The notes under the pieces are model-generated. The model was not told where the DNA came from. It saw only the letters and a list, made by a program, of their open reading frames with translations, and did not search any database. From Bartonella sp. M0283 (lineage in GTDB: Bacteria > Pseudomonadota > Alphaproteobacteria > Rhizobiales > Rhizobiaceae): a stretch of 64,000 nucleotides of DNA. The stretch lies in contig NZ_JACFSK010000001.1 in NCBI RefSeq assembly GCF_016100455.1, forward strand, positions 1-64,000, written 5' to 3'. Position numbers and translations under genes: made by a program. How positions within the stretch are numbered: the stretch's first letter is position 1; each line of letters opens with the position of its first letter. Below, piece by piece: positions 51,793 to 60,842 of this stretch.

Positions 51793-53559
51793 ATGCGCTT
51801 TCTCGGTGTCAATAATTCGGCCTTTCTGATTGAGCTTGCCGATCTTGAAGAGACATTGGCTTTGTTTGACCTCTTGCAGCAAGAAATCCGGCGAGGAGAG
51901 AAAGATCTGCAAGCTATTGTTGAAATTATTCCGGCAGCGCGGACCTTGCTCGTCACTTTTGATGCCTCTCTCACCGATGAAAACACGTTGGAGACACAAA
52001 TTGCGGGATTGAAACTTGAAAAAGGGCAACAAAAAAGCGGCAAACTTGTCGAAATACCGGTTGTCTATGACGGGGAAGATCTCGACGATGTTGCCGCTCT
52101 TTTAAAAATTGACCGTGAAGAGGTTATCCGTCGTCATACAGAAAGCCATTATCAGGTTGCTTTTTGTGGCTTTGCTCCCGGTTTTGCCTATTTGACGGGT
52201 GGCGATCCCGTTTTCAATGTTCCAAGACGCGCATCACCACGAAAATCTATTCCCGCCGGTTCTGTTGCACTTGCAGGCAAATTCGGTGGTGTCTATCCGC
52301 AACCGAGCCCCGGTGGCTGGCAATTGATCGGGCGGACAGATGTTAAAATGTTTGATCTCGACCGCGACCCGCCTTCACTTTTAAAACCCGGTGACAGGGT
52401 GCATTTTGTCGATGTGACAAAAGATTATTCGGCACATTCCAAAGGGACGACAAACTTTTCCTTATCCCGAAATGAAAAAGCCGGTTTAGCAAAAACGGGT
52501 GATGAAAACGAAGCACCAAAAATCGGGAAAACAGTAGGTAACGGGAAAACGGGCAGTTATGACAACGCCGAATTATTACCCAGCAAAAAAAATCTAAAGC
52601 CTGAAGAAGATGCGGTTTTCAAATTGGTAACAACATTGATGCCGGTGACGTTTCAGGATCGCGGGCGCTTGTTCCAATCCTCGCAAGGGCTTTCCCCCTC
52701 AGGTGCGCTTGACCAGAAAGCAATGGAGAATGCCAACCGGCTTGTCGGCAATCCACGTGAACAACCGGTGCTGGAATTTACCTATGGGAATGCACGTATG
52801 AAAGCATTGCAAGCATCGGTTATTGCTTTTACCGGTGCTAACCTGCCAATTACCATCAAATCGGCAAAAGGCACAGTTTTTGTTTTTGAAAAAAACACGC
52901 CGCTTGCCATTGATGAAGGCGATGAAATCATTCTCGGGGCACCCTTGGCAGGCTTTCGCAGTTATATGGCTTTGCGTGGCGGCTTTAAAGTTGAACCGGT
53001 TTTAAAAAGTGCGTCCTTTGACAGTCTTTCCAATTTGGGGCCGAAACCGCTCGTGGCGGGTGACAAGATCTTTATAGACAATGATAGCCCTTTGCAGCCG
53101 GTTTTATTGTCACTTGATGATCCTTACGTCTTGCCGGAAGCGAGCGATAATGTGGTGCTTGATGTGGTTTTGGGGCCGCGGACCGACTGGTTTACAGAGC
53201 ATTCGATTGCGATGTTTCTTGAAAAACACTGGCAAGTGACGCCAGCCTCCAACAGAATTGGCATAAGATTACAAAGTGACGCCCGTCTCGAGCGCTCGCG
53301 AAGTGATGAATTGCCGAGTGAAGGCACAGTAACCGGTGCAATAGAAGTTCCTGCAAATGGCGAGCCGGTTTTGTTTTTGCGTGATCGGCCTGTTACCGGC
53401 GGTTATCCGGTTATTGCCAATCTCGTTGAAGACCAGATCGACCTTGCGGCACAAATTCCGATAGGGGCTTCTATAAGCTTTCGCGCTGTCAAAAACTTTT
53501 ATGATAGCGAGCAGAAAAGCTTGAAGAGCGGTGCCAATAAAACTTCAACAAAATCATGA
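51793..53559 (+). CDS. pxpBC: Fused 5-oxoprolinase subunits PxpB-PxpC (KipI-KipA)
   Basis: A 588-residue fusion. Residues about 1-215 are PxpB/KipI (FCGFAPGFAYLTGGDPVFNVPRRASPRKSIPAG in part, GVYPQPSPGGWQLIGRT). A Lys/Asn-rich linker follows at about 220-265, then PxpC/KipA (VTFQDRGRLFQSSQGLSPSGALD, AFTGANLPIT, SYMALRGGF, RTDWF, GTVTGAIEVPANGEPVLFLRDRPVTGGYPVIANL). In many bacteria the two are separate genes. ATG 51793; the frame remains open upstream into pxpA but without family sequence. It acts with PxpA in the cytoplasm. Confidence 0.93.
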   Translation: MRFLGVNNSAFLIELADLEETLALFDLLQQEIRRGEKDLQAIVEIIPAARTLLVTFDASLTDENTLETQIAGLKLEKGQQKSGKLVEIPVVYDGEDLDDVAALLKIDREEVIRRHTESHYQVAFCGFAPGFAYLTGGDPVFNVPRRASPRKSIPAGSVALAGKFGGVYPQPSPGGWQLIGRTDVKMFDLDRDPPSLLKPGDRVHFVDVTKDYSAHSKGTTNFSLSRNEKAGLAKTGDENEAPKIGKTVGNGKTGSYDNAELLPSKKNLKPEEDAVFKLVTTLMPVTFQDRGRLFQSSQGLSPSGALDQKAMENANRLVGNPREQPVLEFTYGNARMKALQASVIAFTGANLPITIKSAKGTVFVFEKNTPLAIDEGDEIILGAPLAGFRSYMALRGGFKVEPVLKSASFDSLSNLGPKPLVAGDKIFIDNDSPLQPVLLSLDDPYVLPEASDNVVLDVVLGPRTDWFTEHSIAMFLEKHWQVTPASNRIGIRLQSDARLERSRSDELPSEGTVTGAIEVPANGEPVLFLRDRPVTGGYPVIANLVEDQIDLAAQIPIGASISFRAVKNFYDSEQKSLKSGANKTSTKS

Positions 53560-53675
53560 GATTGGAAGGAATTGGCGAGAGCTAAAAATCAACAAGGTCA
53601 AAGACCGGTTTTGGAAGAAACAAGCACACAGGCTTGATTTGAGAAAATTATAAATTCGGAGTGATGGGGACGTTC

Positions 53676-55424
53676 ATGAAAAAAATACTGATTGCCAATC
53701 GCGGAGAAATAGCATTGCGCATTATTCGTGCAGCCCGCGATTATGGTGTTTCTTCGGTGGCGATTTATGCCGATATTGATAGTTCGGCGCTTTTTGTCAA
53801 AGAAGCCGACGAAGCTTATAGCCTCAACGGTAATCGGCCGGAAGAAACCTATCTTGATGGTACGAAGATTATTGAAATTGCCAAACGTTCGGGGGCTGAT
53901 GCCATTCATCCGGGCTATGGCTTTTTGTCGGAAAGTGCCGAATTTGCCAAAGCAGTGATTGATGCAGGTCTTATCTGGATCGGGCCGGATCCGGACGTGA
54001 TCGATCTTTTGGGCGACAAGCTCAAAGCCCGTGCAGTTGCAAAAAAGGTGGGAGCGCCGCTTGTTGCCGGTAGCAACGGTATGATTACAAGCGGCAAGGA
54101 TGTTATCGCTTTTGCCGAAAAATATGGCTTTCCCGTTGCAATCAAGGCAGCGCATGGCGGCGGCGGGCGCGGCATGAAAGTTGTATGGAAACGGGAAGAG
54201 GCAGAAGAGCTTTTTCAATCGGCTGTCCGTGAAGCGGTTCAGGCTTTTGGCCGTGGCGAATGTTATGTCGAACAATTTCTTGATCGCCCCCGCCATGTCG
54301 AAGCGCAGGTGATTGCCGACAAACTGGGGCATGTCGTGGTGCTTGGCACCCGCGATTGTTCATTACAAAGGCGCAACCAGAAACTTGTCGAGGAAGCACC
54401 GGCACCTTTTATTTCCGATGCAGTTGAAAAACGTTTGAAGGAAGCGGCTACAAATATTTGTCGCCATGTCAATTATAGCGGCGTCGGGACTGTCGAATTC
54501 CTGTTGGGGCGCAATGACGTTGTTTCGTTTCTCGAAGTCAATACGCGGTTGCAGGTCGAGCATCCCGTCACAGAAGAAACAAGCGGGATTGATGTCGTTG
54601 TTGAACAATTCCGTATTGCCGAAGGTTTACCCTTGACAATTGATAAAACGCCTTCACCCATTGGCCACGCCATTGAATTTCGTATCAATGCCGAGGATGT
54701 CGGACGCGGGTTTTTGCCGTGTCCTGGAAAAATTACAAAGTTTACGCCGCCGTCTGGCCCCGGGGTGCGGCTTGATAGCGGTGTTCGTGAAGGCGGCATT
54801 GTTGCCCCGCAATTTGACTCGATGATCGCGAAACTCGTTATTACCGGAAGAACACGCGAAGAAGCGTTAAAACGTGCTGCACGGGCTTTGAGCGAATTTG
54901 AAATCGAAGGGGTTGCAACCGTCTTGCCGTTTGACCGGCTTGTTATTCAACATCCGGATTTTATTGGAGAAAACGGCTTTAAAGTTTATACACGCTGGAT
55001 CGAGACCGATTTTGCCGAAAAACTGGCTATGGAAACCAAAGGCGATAAAATTGATCCGCAGATCGAGCGTTTTGATGTCGAAATTGACGGAAAACGTGTC
55101 GAACTCGGTTTGCCTTTAAGCCTTTTGAAACTCATGAATAGCGCGGGGGGTACACTCAATGGAGCACAAAATCCGCGTTCCGAAGGTGGGAAACAAGTAA
55201 AGGCTGATAAGGGCGCTGGTGATATTGCTGCACCCATTCCCGGAACGATCAAAGCCTGGCTCGTCGAGGACGGGGAAAAAGTCGAAGAAGGTTCGACTTT
55301 AGCCGTTATGGAAGCCATGAAGATGGAAACCAATATTGTTGCAGAAACAAGCGGCAAATTGGAAATTGTAAAACCGGCTGGCAGTATCGCCAATGTCGGG
55401 GAAGTGATTGCCCGTATCCGCTAG
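53676..55424 (+). CDS. Biotin carboxylase fused to biotin carboxyl carrier domain
   Basis: A 582-residue protein. The biotin carboxylase part (about 1-450) has KKILIANRGEIALRIIRAA, HPGYGFLSE, the glycine-rich ATP loop AAHGGGGRGMKVV, and catalytic-region EVNTRLQVEHPVTEE. The C-terminal biotinyl domain has EAMKMET with the biotin Lys at 549. It resembles the alpha subunits of acyl-CoA carboxylases, but no carboxyltransferase gene is nearby. In several bacteria accC/accB homologues sit with pxp genes, where the role is unclear. ATG 53676 is preferred over 53661. Confidence 0.9.
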   Translation: MKKILIANRGEIALRIIRAARDYGVSSVAIYADIDSSALFVKEADEAYSLNGNRPEETYLDGTKIIEIAKRSGADAIHPGYGFLSESAEFAKAVIDAGLIWIGPDPDVIDLLGDKLKARAVAKKVGAPLVAGSNGMITSGKDVIAFAEKYGFPVAIKAAHGGGGRGMKVVWKREEAEELFQSAVREAVQAFGRGECYVEQFLDRPRHVEAQVIADKLGHVVVLGTRDCSLQRRNQKLVEEAPAPFISDAVEKRLKEAATNICRHVNYSGVGTVEFLLGRNDVVSFLEVNTRLQVEHPVTEETSGIDVVVEQFRIAEGLPLTIDKTPSPIGHAIEFRINAEDVGRGFLPCPGKITKFTPPSGPGVRLDSGVREGGIVAPQFDSMIAKLVITGRTREEALKRAARALSEFEIEGVATVLPFDRLVIQHPDFIGENGFKVYTRWIETDFAEKLAMETKGDKIDPQIERFDVEIDGKRVELGLPLSLLKLMNSAGGTLNGAQNPRSEGGKQVKADKGAGDIAAPIPGTIKAWLVEDGEKVEEGSTLAVMEAMKMETNIVAETSGKLEIVKPAGSIANVGEVIARIR

Positions 55425-55835
55425 AAATCGGACGCTTTAAAAAATCGCCATCGGGAATTTAAAACCGTTTTTAAACCGGAGAAGCCAAGAACAGAAAACC
55501 TGCCGGTTTGGCACGTGAAACAAACGTGCTGAAAGAGGCCGGTTTTCTTCAAGAATGTTGATTGGTTAAAATTCAAGCAATGTTGCCGATATTTTTATCG
55601 GGCAATGATTAAATCCGCGCGCTATGATTGCAAACTCGAGAAAAGCTAATCGTTCTTGCCGATTATTCAAAATTCGAAAAACAGGGTACATTCGCCGTTG
55701 CACCCGTGGAAGATATTGATTATCTCGTGACTGCGAGAAAGCCGGACGCGACGCGGGATAATGTTTACGCTCACTCGTCATTGAAATTGTTATATAATTC
55801 GTAAATCCTTCGGGCTCGCATGCTTGAGGAAAAAA
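55425..55835. other. Intergenic region holding a terminator and a DeoR remnant
   Basis: About 410 bases. After the carboxylase gene comes a two-part hairpin (GAAAACC...GGTTTTC outer arms at 55494-55546 with an inner GCACGT/ACGTGC) that may end transcription. It is followed by the decayed DeoR-family fragment listed separately. Confidence 0.5.
55621..55804 (+). pseudogene. DeoR-family regulator C-terminal remnant, frameshifted
   Basis: Reading AMIANSRK from 55621, and after one extra base at 55645 continuing LIVLADYSKFEKQGT and then FAVAPVEDIDYLVT to a stop at 55802-55804, gives the characteristic sugar-binding-domain end of DeoR/GlpR-type repressors (the vvLADxSKF motif). The N-terminal helix-turn-helix and most of the gene are missing, and the two parts are in different frames. 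This is a remnant of a lost regulator. Confidence 0.65.
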
Positions 55836-56912
55836 ATGAAAGGGTTAGCATTGTCGTTCCAAAATGATTGTTCGAAACCTTTGCCGGAACATTATGTGAC
55901 CCGTCATTATAAAAGTGGTCCGCTCAATGCATTGACAGATGTTGCCGGTGTCAAAGTAGGCCATGTCACGATTAAGGAAGGGGACACAACCCGCACCGGT
56001 GTCACAGCAATTGTGCCGCATTCCGACAATATTTTTCAAAACAAAATACCGGCCGGTTTCAGTGCATTTAACGGTTATGGAAAATTTGCGGGCTCCGTTC
56101 AGGTGGAAGAACTTGGCGAGCTTGAAACACCGATATTGCTCACCAATACGCTTGCAACTGGCCGCGCGATTGAAGCACTGATTTATTATACTTTGCACGA
56201 AAAGGGCAATGAAAAAGCAACCTCCATCAATGCTGTTGTTGGCGAAACCAATGATTCACGGCTGAATAATATACGGGCTTTGCGCCCGAGCTTTGATGAA
56301 ATGCTCGAAGCTTTGAAAATTGCCCAAACCGGCCGTTTTGACGAAGGGGCAGTAGGGGCAGGTACCGGCACAGTGGCCTTCGGTCTTAAAGGCGGTATCG
56401 GCACGGCCTCGCGGCTTATCGAAATGGGTGACAAAACCTATACAATCGGCATTCTTGTGCAGTCGAATTTTGGCGGGCATCTTGGAATTCTCGAAAAGAG
56501 CGACATAAATTATCCCGTACCGAGTGCCGATAAAGACGGGTCGATTATTATGATTGTTGCAACCGATGCACCGCTTGATTCAAGACAATTGAAGCGGTTG
56601 GCCAACCGGACATTCGGGGGGCTCTCCAAAAGTGGAGCAGCTTTGAGTAATGGCTCGGGCGATTTTGCCCTTGCTTTTTCTACAGCAAAAGAACTTCGCC
56701 ATAGGGAAGCAGAATCGCACATGGCTAATGTTCCCTATGTCGACGATCGCGCCCTCTCGCCCATGTTCGAGGCGGTCATAGAAGCAACCGAAGAAAGCAT
56801 TTTACGGTCTTTATGGATGGCTGATGATATGTCGGGCGTTAATGCCGCAACCATGAAACCTTCGCATTTTACCTCTCTTGCCACACTTATCAACAATGCC
56901 CCAACAGACTGA
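55836..56912 (+). CDS. P1-family aminopeptidase (DmpA-like)
   Basis: A 358-residue self-processing N-terminal nucleophile peptidase of the DmpA (L-aminopeptidase D-Ala-esterase/amidase) family. Family marks: GPLNALTDVAGVKVGHVTI, NTLATGRAIEALIYYTL, VVGETNDSRLN, GAVGAGTGTVAFGLKGGIGTASR, ILVQSNFGG and the cleavage site KDGSIIMIVATDAPL, where Gly235-Ser236 would be cut and Ser236 become the nucleophile. ATG 55836 with TGAGGA upstream. Beside a Gsi-like importer it may process imported small peptides. Confidence 0.92.
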   Translation: MKGLALSFQNDCSKPLPEHYVTRHYKSGPLNALTDVAGVKVGHVTIKEGDTTRTGVTAIVPHSDNIFQNKIPAGFSAFNGYGKFAGSVQVEELGELETPILLTNTLATGRAIEALIYYTLHEKGNEKATSINAVVGETNDSRLNNIRALRPSFDEMLEALKIAQTGRFDEGAVGAGTGTVAFGLKGGIGTASRLIEMGDKTYTIGILVQSNFGGHLGILEKSDINYPVPSADKDGSIIMIVATDAPLDSRQLKRLANRTFGGLSKSGAALSNGSGDFALAFSTAKELRHREAESHMANVPYVDDRALSPMFEAVIEATEESILRSLWMADDMSGVNAATMKPSHFTSLATLINNAPTD

Positions 56913-57323
56913 TTTTTAAGGGAAAATAACGGGCACTAAAGCAATTTATATGCCAGTTTTAAAAGTTTTTGAAAAAAACACTTGAACGACAAGCACGATT
57001 TAGTGAATAAAACCGGCTTTGACGGTTTTAAAAAAAGGTAAAGCAGGAATGCGCCCGCAAAAGATATATTCGGCGGCATTTTTAATTGTGAGCAATCTTT
57101 TCTTGTGTCCGAAGGGTCAAGACAACAAGAGTCTGATGATTGTTTCATAGCAAGACAGTTTAAAGGCGTTGTCCGTGACAATGGGTCGCTCTGTCCTTGG
57201 TTTTGCCTAAAACAACCATAGTGGGTAGAAAGAATTTGAGAAAAAACCTTTCGTTGAATTTTGAGTACGTTAAAAAAGCGGGTGGAGTTAGCTTTTTCAA
57301 ACGCGTTCCGGAAAGCGGTTGAA
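56913..57323. other. Intergenic region upstream of the gsi operon
   Basis: About 410 bases with no supported plus-strand gene. A 233-codon minus-strand frame covering 56936-57637 runs antisense into gsiA and is rejected. The gsiA promoter should lie here, but no clear box pair was chosen. Confidence 0.45.
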
Positions 57324-59225
57324 ATGTCGGAAGAAAAGAGGTTGGTCAATTTGGATGCACCGCTATTAAACGTAAAAGGCCTTGATGTCGATTTCAAAAC
57401 CGAAGACGGCAATTTCCGTGCGGTGAAGTCGCTTGATTTTTCGGTCAATGCTGGCGAAACATTGGCGATCGTTGGCGAAAGCGGCTCCGGAAAATCGGTG
57501 ACGTCGCTTTCCATTATGCGTCTTATCGAATTCGGTGGTGGCAAGATTTCTTCCGGCGAGGTGCTCTTTAACGACAAGAGTGCTGTGCGCGATCTTACAA
57601 AGCTCACCCAATCGCAAATGAATAGCGTTCGCGGCAAAAATATTGCGATGATTTTTCAGGAACCGATGACATCGCTCAATCCCGTTTTCACCATAGGTGA
57701 CCAGATTGGCGAGGCAATCCGCCTTCATCAGGGAGGTACGCACAAGGAAGTGCGTCAGGAAGCGCTTGCCATGCTTGAAAAGGTGCGTATTCCCGACGCC
57801 AAAGGGCTCCTTGATCGCCACCCGCACCAGCTCTCCGGTGGTATGCGTCAAAGGGTGATGATTGCGATGGCGCTTGCCTGTCGCCCGCAACTTCTTATTG
57901 CCGACGAACCGACAACTGCCCTTGATGTAACAATTCAGGCGCAGATTTTGCGCCTTATCCGCATGTTGCAAGACGAGCTTGGCATGGGCGTAGTCTTTAT
58001 CACCCATGATATGGGGGTGGTTGCCGAGGTTGCCGACCGCGTGCTTGTGATGTGCCGTGGCGACAAGATCGAAGAAGGCACATCGAACGAAATTTTCAAG
58101 CACCCGCAAGCACCTTATACGCAAGCTTTGCTTGCGGCAGTTCCGCAACTCGGTGCACTTGCCAATGAAAAATTGCCCCGTCCTTTCGATATACGCTCAC
58201 CCGGTAAAGATAAGGTCGAAGCACTGCCGCAGGATACAGTGAAGCTTGATGACGTTGTGCTTGATGTCAAGAAACTTGTAACCCGTTACGATGTCAAAAA
58301 GAACTTTTTCGGTAAAGTAACAGGGCGGGTGCATGCTGCCGAGCAGGTGAGCTTTTCCATTAAAGCCGGTGAAACGCTGGCACTTGTCGGTGAAAGCGGT
58401 TGCGGCAAATCCACTGTCGGGCGCACGATCATGCAATTGACCGAACCGAGGAGCGGCGAAATTCTGCTTCACGGGCGCGACATATTAAAAATGGATAATG
58501 CCGAGCGCCACAAGATACGCCAGAACATCCAATATGTGTTTCAGGATCCGTTTGCCTCGCTTGATCCACGACTGACTGTCGGCTTTTCCATTGCCGAACC
58601 TTTATTGACGCATAAACTCGTTCCCTCAAACAAGGTTGACGAGCGCGTGCAGGAATTGTTGCAGGCGGTCGGCCTTCCGCCACATGTGGCACGCCGTTAC
58701 CCGCATGAATTTTCCGGTGGCCAGCGTCAACGCCTGTGTATTGCCCGCGCATTGGCCTGCGGGCCGGAACTCCTCATTGCCGACGAGGCAGTGGCAGCCC
58801 TTGATGTTTCCATTCAGGCGCAAATCGTCAATCTATTGATGGACTTGCAAAGAAAATTGGGTCTATCCTATCTTTTCATCAGCCATGATATGGCTGTGGT
58901 GGAGCGCATTAGTCACCGTGTGGCGGTGATGTATCTTGGCCAGATTGTCGAAATCGGTCCAAGGCAGGCAGTGTTCAATCATCCGCTTCACCCTTATACG
59001 CAGCGTTTGCTTGCCGCCGTACCGATAGCCGATCCGGCGCGCCGTTTTATCGAGCGGCCGCTCATTGAAGGGGAAGTTCCAAGCCCTGTAAGGGAACCGG
59101 GTAATGAACCTTTGGTCGAGCCGCTCATTGAAGTAGAGCCGGAACATTTTGTTGCCTGTCATCCGGTGGGCATTTTTGAACGCGTTGAACAATCGGGTCT
59201 ATTGTTTGAAGGAGAGGGAAAATGA
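57324..59225 (+). CDS. gsiA: Glutathione/dipeptide ABC transporter ATPase GsiA-like (two NBDs)
   Basis: A 633-residue protein with two ATPase domains in tandem, as in GsiA. First: Walker A GESGSGKS at 51-58, signature LSGGMRQRVMIAMAL, Walker B LLIADEPTTALD. Second: Walker A GESGCGKSTVGRT, signature FSGGQRQRLCIARAL, Walker B LLIADEAVAALD. Each half ends with the oligopeptide-type C-terminal extension (HPQAPYTQALLAAVP and HPLHPYTQRLLAAVP). The second Walker B has DEAVA where most relatives have DEPVS or DEPTA. ATG 57324 is chosen; TTG 57261 is an upstream alternative. Its stop overlaps the gsiB start (ATGA). Confidence 0.92.
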   Translation: MSEEKRLVNLDAPLLNVKGLDVDFKTEDGNFRAVKSLDFSVNAGETLAIVGESGSGKSVTSLSIMRLIEFGGGKISSGEVLFNDKSAVRDLTKLTQSQMNSVRGKNIAMIFQEPMTSLNPVFTIGDQIGEAIRLHQGGTHKEVRQEALAMLEKVRIPDAKGLLDRHPHQLSGGMRQRVMIAMALACRPQLLIADEPTTALDVTIQAQILRLIRMLQDELGMGVVFITHDMGVVAEVADRVLVMCRGDKIEEGTSNEIFKHPQAPYTQALLAAVPQLGALANEKLPRPFDIRSPGKDKVEALPQDTVKLDDVVLDVKKLVTRYDVKKNFFGKVTGRVHAAEQVSFSIKAGETLALVGESGCGKSTVGRTIMQLTEPRSGEILLHGRDILKMDNAERHKIRQNIQYVFQDPFASLDPRLTVGFSIAEPLLTHKLVPSNKVDERVQELLQAVGLPPHVARRYPHEFSGGQRQRLCIARALACGPELLIADEAVAALDVSIQAQIVNLLMDLQRKLGLSYLFISHDMAVVERISHRVAVMYLGQIVEIGPRQAVFNHPLHPYTQRLLAAVPIADPARRFIERPLIEGEVPSPVREPGNEPLVEPLIEVEPEHFVACHPVGIFERVEQSGLLFEGEGK

Positions 59226-60754
59226 AGCTTGTTAAACGATATTTTGCAGCAGGACTGGTTTCGGTATTGGCAGCAATGCCGATTTGGGCAGAAGCCAAAC
59301 CGTTGGCTGTCGGTGTCGAATTCAACCTCACCAAACTTGACCCCACCAATATCAATGACACATTGACAATGACATCGCTGCGCACAGTCTATCAGGGGCT
59401 GTTGGGTTTCGATAAGGATTACAAGATTATTCCGCTTCTGGCCGAACGTTATGAAGCCTCGAGCGACGCCAAGGAATTTACCTTTTATTTGCGTAAAGGC
59501 GTCAAATTCCATGATGGCACGGATTTTAACGCCGAAGCAGTGAAATTCAATCTTGACCGTTTGGCCAATCCGGAAAACAAATTGTCGCGGCGTGTGTTGA
59601 TCTCGATGCTCGACCATGTCGACATTGTCGATGATTATACAATCAAAATTTATCTCAAAGAGCCTTATGGTGCGCTGCCTTCCTCGCTTGCCCACCCCGG
59701 CACAATGATGATTTCTCCGGCAGCAATCAAGAAATATGGCAAGGATATTGATCGTCATCCTGTCGGAACCGGACCGTTCAAATTCAAAAGCTGGAGCGGT
59801 GATATTTTCGAGGTAACAAAGAACGAAAATTATTGGGGTAAAGTTGCCGATGTCGATGGCGTTGTCATCCGCTCGGTTCCCGAAAGTGGCGCCCGTTTTG
59901 CCATGTTGCAGGCAGGCGAATTGCAATTTGTTCCCGATTTTCCTTCCGAACTTGTCGAAGTTGCCAAAAAAATACCGACGCTTGACGTAACAACAGCCCC
60001 GTCGATTTATGAATTCTATACGTCGATGAATGTCATGAAAAAACCTTTTGACGACATCAGGGTTCGCAAAGCCCTGAACTATGCCGTCAACAAGGAAGCT
60101 TTCTGCAAGGTTGTCCTGAACGGCTATTGTGAACCGGCAACATCGTCGATTCCGCCGCTATTGCGCTTTTATACCAATGTCGGGCAATATGAATATAACC
60201 CTGAAAAAGCCAAACAATTGCTGACCGAGGCAGGCTATGCAAACGGTTTTGAAACAGAGGTTTTTTCAAGAAACAGCACGGCCGTTATTCGTGCCATGCA
60301 GTTTTTGCAACAGGAACTTGCCAAGGTCAATGTCAAGGTTACGGTAACGCCGCTTGAAGCCGGTGTGGAGGCTGACCGCGTCTGGGGTGCCGAGACACCT
60401 GAAAAATCCGATGTGCAATTGCTTTATAGCGGCTGGTCGGCTTCAACGGGTGACGCCGATTATGGTCTTCGTCCGCTTTTTGCCAGCGAAAGCTTTCCGC
60501 CCAATCTCTATAACACCTCCTATTACAAAAATGAAAAGGTCGATCAGGCTCTCGCCGAAGGGGTAAAGACGGCCGATGATACAAAACGTGCGGAAGCTTA
60601 TAAAATTGTCCAGCAAACGGTGTTTGAAGATGCTCCGTGGATTTTCCTCGGTGAAAAGCAGAATATTTATGTAAAAACCAAGAAATTGACAGGCGTTTAC
60701 ATGTTGCCGGATGGCGGTTTCTCGGTTGATGGCGCCAAATTTACCGGTGAATGA
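59222..60754 (+). CDS. gsiB: Glutathione ABC substrate-binding protein GsiB-like (first)
   Basis: A 510-residue periplasmic binding protein of the peptide/nickel family (SBP_bac_5). A signal peptide ends at about residue 25 (AMPIWAEA). Then come LDPTNINDTLTMTSLRTVYQGLLGFD, LAERYEASSDAKEFTFYLRKGVKFHDGTDFNAEAV and HPVGTGPFKFKSWSGD. ATG 59222 overlaps the gsiA stop. Followed by a hairpin terminator and a close paralogue. Confidence 0.92.
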   Translation: MKLVKRYFAAGLVSVLAAMPIWAEAKPLAVGVEFNLTKLDPTNINDTLTMTSLRTVYQGLLGFDKDYKIIPLLAERYEASSDAKEFTFYLRKGVKFHDGTDFNAEAVKFNLDRLANPENKLSRRVLISMLDHVDIVDDYTIKIYLKEPYGALPSSLAHPGTMMISPAAIKKYGKDIDRHPVGTGPFKFKSWSGDIFEVTKNENYWGKVADVDGVVIRSVPESGARFAMLQAGELQFVPDFPSELVEVAKKIPTLDVTTAPSIYEFYTSMNVMKKPFDDIRVRKALNYAVNKEAFCKVVLNGYCEPATSSIPPLLRFYTNVGQYEYNPEKAKQLLTEAGYANGFETEVFSRNSTAVIRAMQFLQQELAKVNVKVTVTPLEAGVEADRVWGAETPEKSDVQLLYSGWSASTGDADYGLRPLFASESFPPNLYNTSYYKNEKVDQALAEGVKTADDTKRAEAYKIVQQTVFEDAPWIFLGEKQNIYVKTKKLTGVYMLPDGGFSVDGAKFTGE

Positions 60755-60762
60755 CAATAAGG

Positions 60763-60786
60763 GTGGCAGCCTTGCTGCCACTTTTT
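60763..60786 (+). terminator. Hairpin terminator/attenuator between the two gsiB genes
   Basis: GTGGCAGC and GCTGCCAC form a perfect 8-bp stem with a three-base loop, followed by five T. In the middle of an operon it would reduce expression of downstream genes relative to the first binding protein, a common way to set excess binding protein. Confidence 0.75.
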
Positions 60787-60842
60787 GAAAACTTTTATCA
60801 ACAAACCAATAAATCTCGACAAACCAACGAAATGGATGATTG

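Noticed and set aside
53598..54332. 244-codon minus-strand frame
   Set aside because: Antisense to the biotin carboxylase gene; no recognisable family.
56936..57637. 233-codon minus-strand frame
   Set aside because: It runs antisense to the start of gsiA, has Ser/Pro/Leu-rich composition typical of shadows, and no domain.
57366..58148. 260-codon minus-strand frame
   Set aside because: Antisense to the first ATPase domain of gsiA; shadow frame.
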